From contig DLXW01000007.1 in the NCBI GenBank assembly GCA_003448685.1, positions 4,011 to 11,220 on the forward strand: a DNA stretch of 7,210 nucleotides. The letters are read 5' to 3'. Positions 5,067-7,210 of this stretch are shown here, one piece after another. Under the pieces are notes generated by a model. The model was not told the origin of the DNA. It saw only the letters and a list, made by a program, of their open reading frames with translations, and ran no database searches. The stretch is from Cyanothece sp. UBA12306 (GTDB lineage: Bacteria > Cyanobacteriota > Cyanobacteriia > Cyanobacteriales > Microcystaceae). Every line of letters begins with the position of its first letter. The first letter of the stretch is position 1. The position numbers and the translations under genes are program-made.

Positions 5067-5885
5067 GTGAAAAAAAGAGTTATTACTTTATTTAGCTTGA
5101 TATTTTTGGTTTTTTTGCCAATTAAAGCTTGGTCTGAAACGATCTTAGATAAAATCGAGCGTACTGGGGAAATGACTGTCGGGGCAAGGAAAGATGCCAT
5201 CCCCTTTGGATATGAGGATCAACAAGGACAATGGACGGGGTATTCGGTGGATTTAATCCGTATAATCCATCAAGAATTGCAAAAAAATCTCAAAAAATCG
5301 ATTAAATTAACTTTTAAAGAAGCTACCATTGACAATCGCTTTAACATTGTTCAAGATAACACTGTTGATTTGATGTGTGGAGCTACGACAATTACTCAAG
5401 AACGGTTAAAAAAGGTAGATTTTTCCTTGCCTTTTTTTATGACAGGGGCTCAATTTTTAGTTAAATTAAAAGATAGTGAAACTTTTGATATTAATGGAAC
5501 TTTAGCTGAGATTCCCATTGCTTTTATTCCAGGAACTACGACTCAAGAGATTATTCCACAAATTTATCCTTTTGCTGAATGGAAAATTGTTAAAAGTAGG
5601 AGAGAAGGAGTTAAAAAGCTGAAAAAAGGAGAGGTTCAAGCAGTAGTTAGTGATGGTATTTTATTGGTAGGAGAAATTGTCCAACAAGGTCATAAACCTA
5701 GGGATTTTACCCTAACTCCTCGTCAACCGATCACCACAGAACTTTATGGTTGTATGTTGCCTAAAAATAATAGAGATTGGAAAGAATTTATTGATAATAT
5801 AATTGTTGGTAGAAAAACCCTTGAACTTCAAGATAAATGGTTTAACGTTAATCGCAGTAAATTTCCTTATATTATTCATAACTAA
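5067..5885 (+). CDS. Secreted family-3 substrate-binding protein, amino-acid type
   Basis: A 272-residue periplasmic binding protein of the SBP_bac_3 family (PF00497), which captures polar amino acids or similar small solutes. It begins with a signal peptide: MKKR, a hydrophobic core to about residue 18, and a likely cut after A21-W-S23. No lipobox cysteine is present, so it should be free in the periplasm. Family landmarks are TVGARKDAIPFGYED near 37-51, GYSVDLIR near 58-65, TTITQERLKKVDFSLPFF at 107-124 (R113 expected to grip the ligand carboxylate), GTTTQ near 156-160, and AVVSDG with D196 expected to bind the ligand amino group. The pocket therefore looks like an amino-acid site, but the exact ligand cannot be read. 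No permease or ATPase gene follows; the next gene is dnaE. It is divergent from the RHH operon across a shared 181-base spacer. Confidence 0.9.
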   Translation: MKKRVITLFSLIFLVFLPIKAWSETILDKIERTGEMTVGARKDAIPFGYEDQQGQWTGYSVDLIRIIHQELQKNLKKSIKLTFKEATIDNRFNIVQDNTVDLMCGATTITQERLKKVDFSLPFFMTGAQFLVKLKDSETFDINGTLAEIPIAFIPGTTTQEIIPQIYPFAEWKIVKSRREGVKKLKKGEVQAVVSDGILLVGEIVQQGHKPRDFTLTPRQPITTELYGCMLPKNNRDWKEFIDNIIVGRKTLELQDKWFNVNRSKFPYIIHN

Positions 5886-5888
5886 CTG

Positions 5889-5917
5889 TTTCAAGATCAT
5901 TTTTTCTTATATAGAAT
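5889..5917 (+). promoter_or_regulatory. Possible promoter of dnaE
   Basis: TAGAAT at 5912-5917 (five of six consensus bases) lies 17 bases after TTTCAA at 5889-5894 (three of six). Initiation near 5924 would leave a leader of about 65 bases. The spacer is so AT-rich that chance matches are common, hence low confidence. Confidence 0.3.
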
Positions 5918-5988
5918 ATAAATATTGAATTACGTTGTAGTTATTCCTAACATTTTTCATTGACTCAGTATTTGAAGTAATTTTAATT

Positions 5989-7210
5989 ATGTCTTTTGTT
6001 GGTTTACATATTCATAGTCATTATAGTTTACTTGATGGGGCATCTCAACTGAGTGCTTTAGTTGAGCGTGCCGTAGAATTAGAAATGCCTGCCATTGCCT
6101 TAACAGATCATGGAGTAATGTACGGGGCTATCGAATTAATGAAGGTTTGTAGAAACAAGGGAATTAAACCAATTATTGGCAATGAAATGTATGTTATTAA
6201 CGAAGATATTGAAGTCAATAAACGTCACAAAAAATATCATCAAGTTGTCCTAGCAAAAAATACTCAAGGTTATAAAAATTTAGTTAAACTAACTACTATA
6301 TCTCATCTTAAAGGTATGCAAGGAAAAGGAATTTTTGCTCGTCCTTGCATCAATAAAGAATTATTAAAGCAATACCATGAAGGATTAATTGTTACCAGTG
6401 CTTGCTTAGGAGGAGAAGTGCCTCAAGCGATTTTAAAAGGAGATATAAAACAGGCTAAAAAAGTGGCAAAATGGTATCAAAAATTATTGGAAGATGACTA
6501 CTATTTAGAAATTCAAGATCATGGATCACGAGAAGATAGAATTGTCAATAGAGAATTAGTTAAAATTGCCCATGATTTAGGGATTAAAATTATTGCTACA
6601 AATGACTCCCATTTTATTTCCTGTTATGATGTAGAGGCCCATGATGCTATGCTCTGTATTCAGACACAGAAGCTAATTACAGAAGAGAAACGTCTTAGAT
6701 ATAGCGGTACTGAATATCTAAAATCTGCCGAAGAAATGGCCTTGTTATTCCGTGATCATTTGCCTGATGATGTTATTGAAGAAGCGATTAATAATACCCT
6801 AGAAGTAGCAGATAAAATTGAACCTTATAAGAATATTTTTGGAGAACCAAGAATTCCTAATTATGCTGTACCGTCGGGACATACTCCCGATAGTTATGTG
6901 GAAGAAATTACCTGGGAAGGATTAATGAAAAGACTAAAATGTCGCTCCCGTGGGGAAATACCAGAAGTTTATAAAGAAAGATTAGAATATGAATTAAAAA
7001 TGTTACAAAAAATGGGTTTTTCAACCTATTTTTTGGTAGTTTGGGATTATATTAAATATGCTAGAGATAACAAAATTCCTGTTGGTCCAGGACGGGGATC
7101 TGCTGCTGGTTCTTTAGTTGCTTATTGTTTGGAAATTACCAATATTGATCCGGTTCATCATGGACTTTTATTTGAAAGATTTCTTAATCCAGAACGTAAA
7201 TCTATGCCTG
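5989..7210 (+). CDS. dnaE: DNA polymerase III subunit alpha, N-terminal part (cut by window end)
   Basis: The replicative DNA polymerase catalytic subunit; 407 codons are present and the frame is open to the edge. It starts with the PHP domain: H7-x-H9 and D16 in the [12 protein letters not shown] segment, TDH41G, E66, H84, C139 in TSAC, and D206-x-H208 in TNDSH. These nine positions match the metal ligands of active PHP domains such as that of Thermus DnaE, so a metal-dependent PHP activity is possible, unlike in E. coli where several are lost. The palm begins with [10 protein letters not shown] (366-375), and the frame ends at [13 protein letters not shown], immediately before the expected PDxDxDF motif with the catalytic aspartates. 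The ATG at 5989 gives the expected N-terminus but lacks a clear Shine-Dalgarno. Cyanobacterial dnaE is often split by an intein much further downstream; this window cannot show that. Confidence 0.97.
   Translation, partial: MSFVGLHIHSHYSLLDGASQLSALVERAVELEMPAIALTDHGVMYGAIELMKVCRNKGIKPIIGNEMYVINEDIEVNKRHKKYHQVVLAKNTQGYKNLVKLTTISHLKGMQGKGIFARPCINKELLKQYHEGLIVTSACLGGEVPQAILKGDIKQAKKVAKWYQKLLEDDYYLEIQDHGSREDRIVNRELVKIAHDLGIKIIATNDSHFISCYDVEAHDAMLCIQTQKLITEEKRLRYSGTEYLKSAEEMALLFRDHLPDDVIEEAINNTLEVADKIEPYKNIFGEPRIPNYAVPSGHTPDSYVEEITWEGLMKRLKCRSRGEIPEVYKERLEYELKMLQKMGFSTYFLVVWDYIKYARDNKIPVGPGRGSAAGSLVAYCLEITNIDPVHHGLLFERFLNPERKSMP

Noticed and set aside
5712..5900. A 62-codon - strand frame opposite the end of the binding-protein gene
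   Set aside because: Antisense to a well-supported gene with no start signal or domain; a shadow frame.
1..7210. HIP1 octamer (GCGATCGC), a common cyanobacterial mark
   Set aside because: None was found on reading, so it cannot support the taxonomic call; many low-GC cyanobacteria have few.

Overview
The window reads as chromosomal DNA from a cyanobacterium, most likely a low-GC unicellular or simple filamentous one. The evidence is the pair Ycf46 and Ycf35, whose genes are otherwise typical of cyanobacteria and algal plastids, together with DUF29 and Uma2 proteins, two families greatly expanded in cyanobacteria. Genus is not determinable by eye. I saw no insertion sequence, transposase, CRISPR array, tRNA or rRNA.

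Left part (1-2095): an AT-rich accessory stretch. Two tandem DUF29 paralogues on the + strand (230-700 and 755-1231) converge on a Uma2/DUF820 PD-(D/E)XK nuclease-fold gene on the - strand (1257-1856). The 239-base divergent gap that follows (1857-2095) is packed with nested inverted repeats and resembles a small non-coding, MITE-like or palindromic repeat element. A short single-pass membrane protein of unknown function (2096-2347) lies beyond it.

Central part (2401-4982): a co-oriented - strand cluster with visibly higher GC. In transcription order it holds a promoter with an extended -10, a ribbon-helix-helix protein with a Cys/His motif (4885-4535), the AAA+ ATPase Ycf46 (4466-2955), an intercistronic pair of stem-loops, and Ycf35/DUF1257 (2811-2458). 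It ends in a clear intrinsic terminator (2431-2401). The RHH gene and ycf46 are close enough to be one transcript; ycf35 may also have its own promoter. A perfect 9+9 inverted repeat overlaps the predicted -35 of the cluster promoter and is an operator candidate.

Right part (5067-7210): a secreted family-3 amino-acid-type substrate-binding protein (5067-5885), divergent from the RHH operon and without a permease gene beside it. It is followed by the first 407 codons of dnaE, the replicative DNA polymerase III alpha subunit, which runs off the window just before the catalytic aspartate motif.

Most genes belong to known families. The least explained parts are the RHH-Ycf46-Ycf35 cluster with its putative operator and the folded repeat element at 1871-2068.
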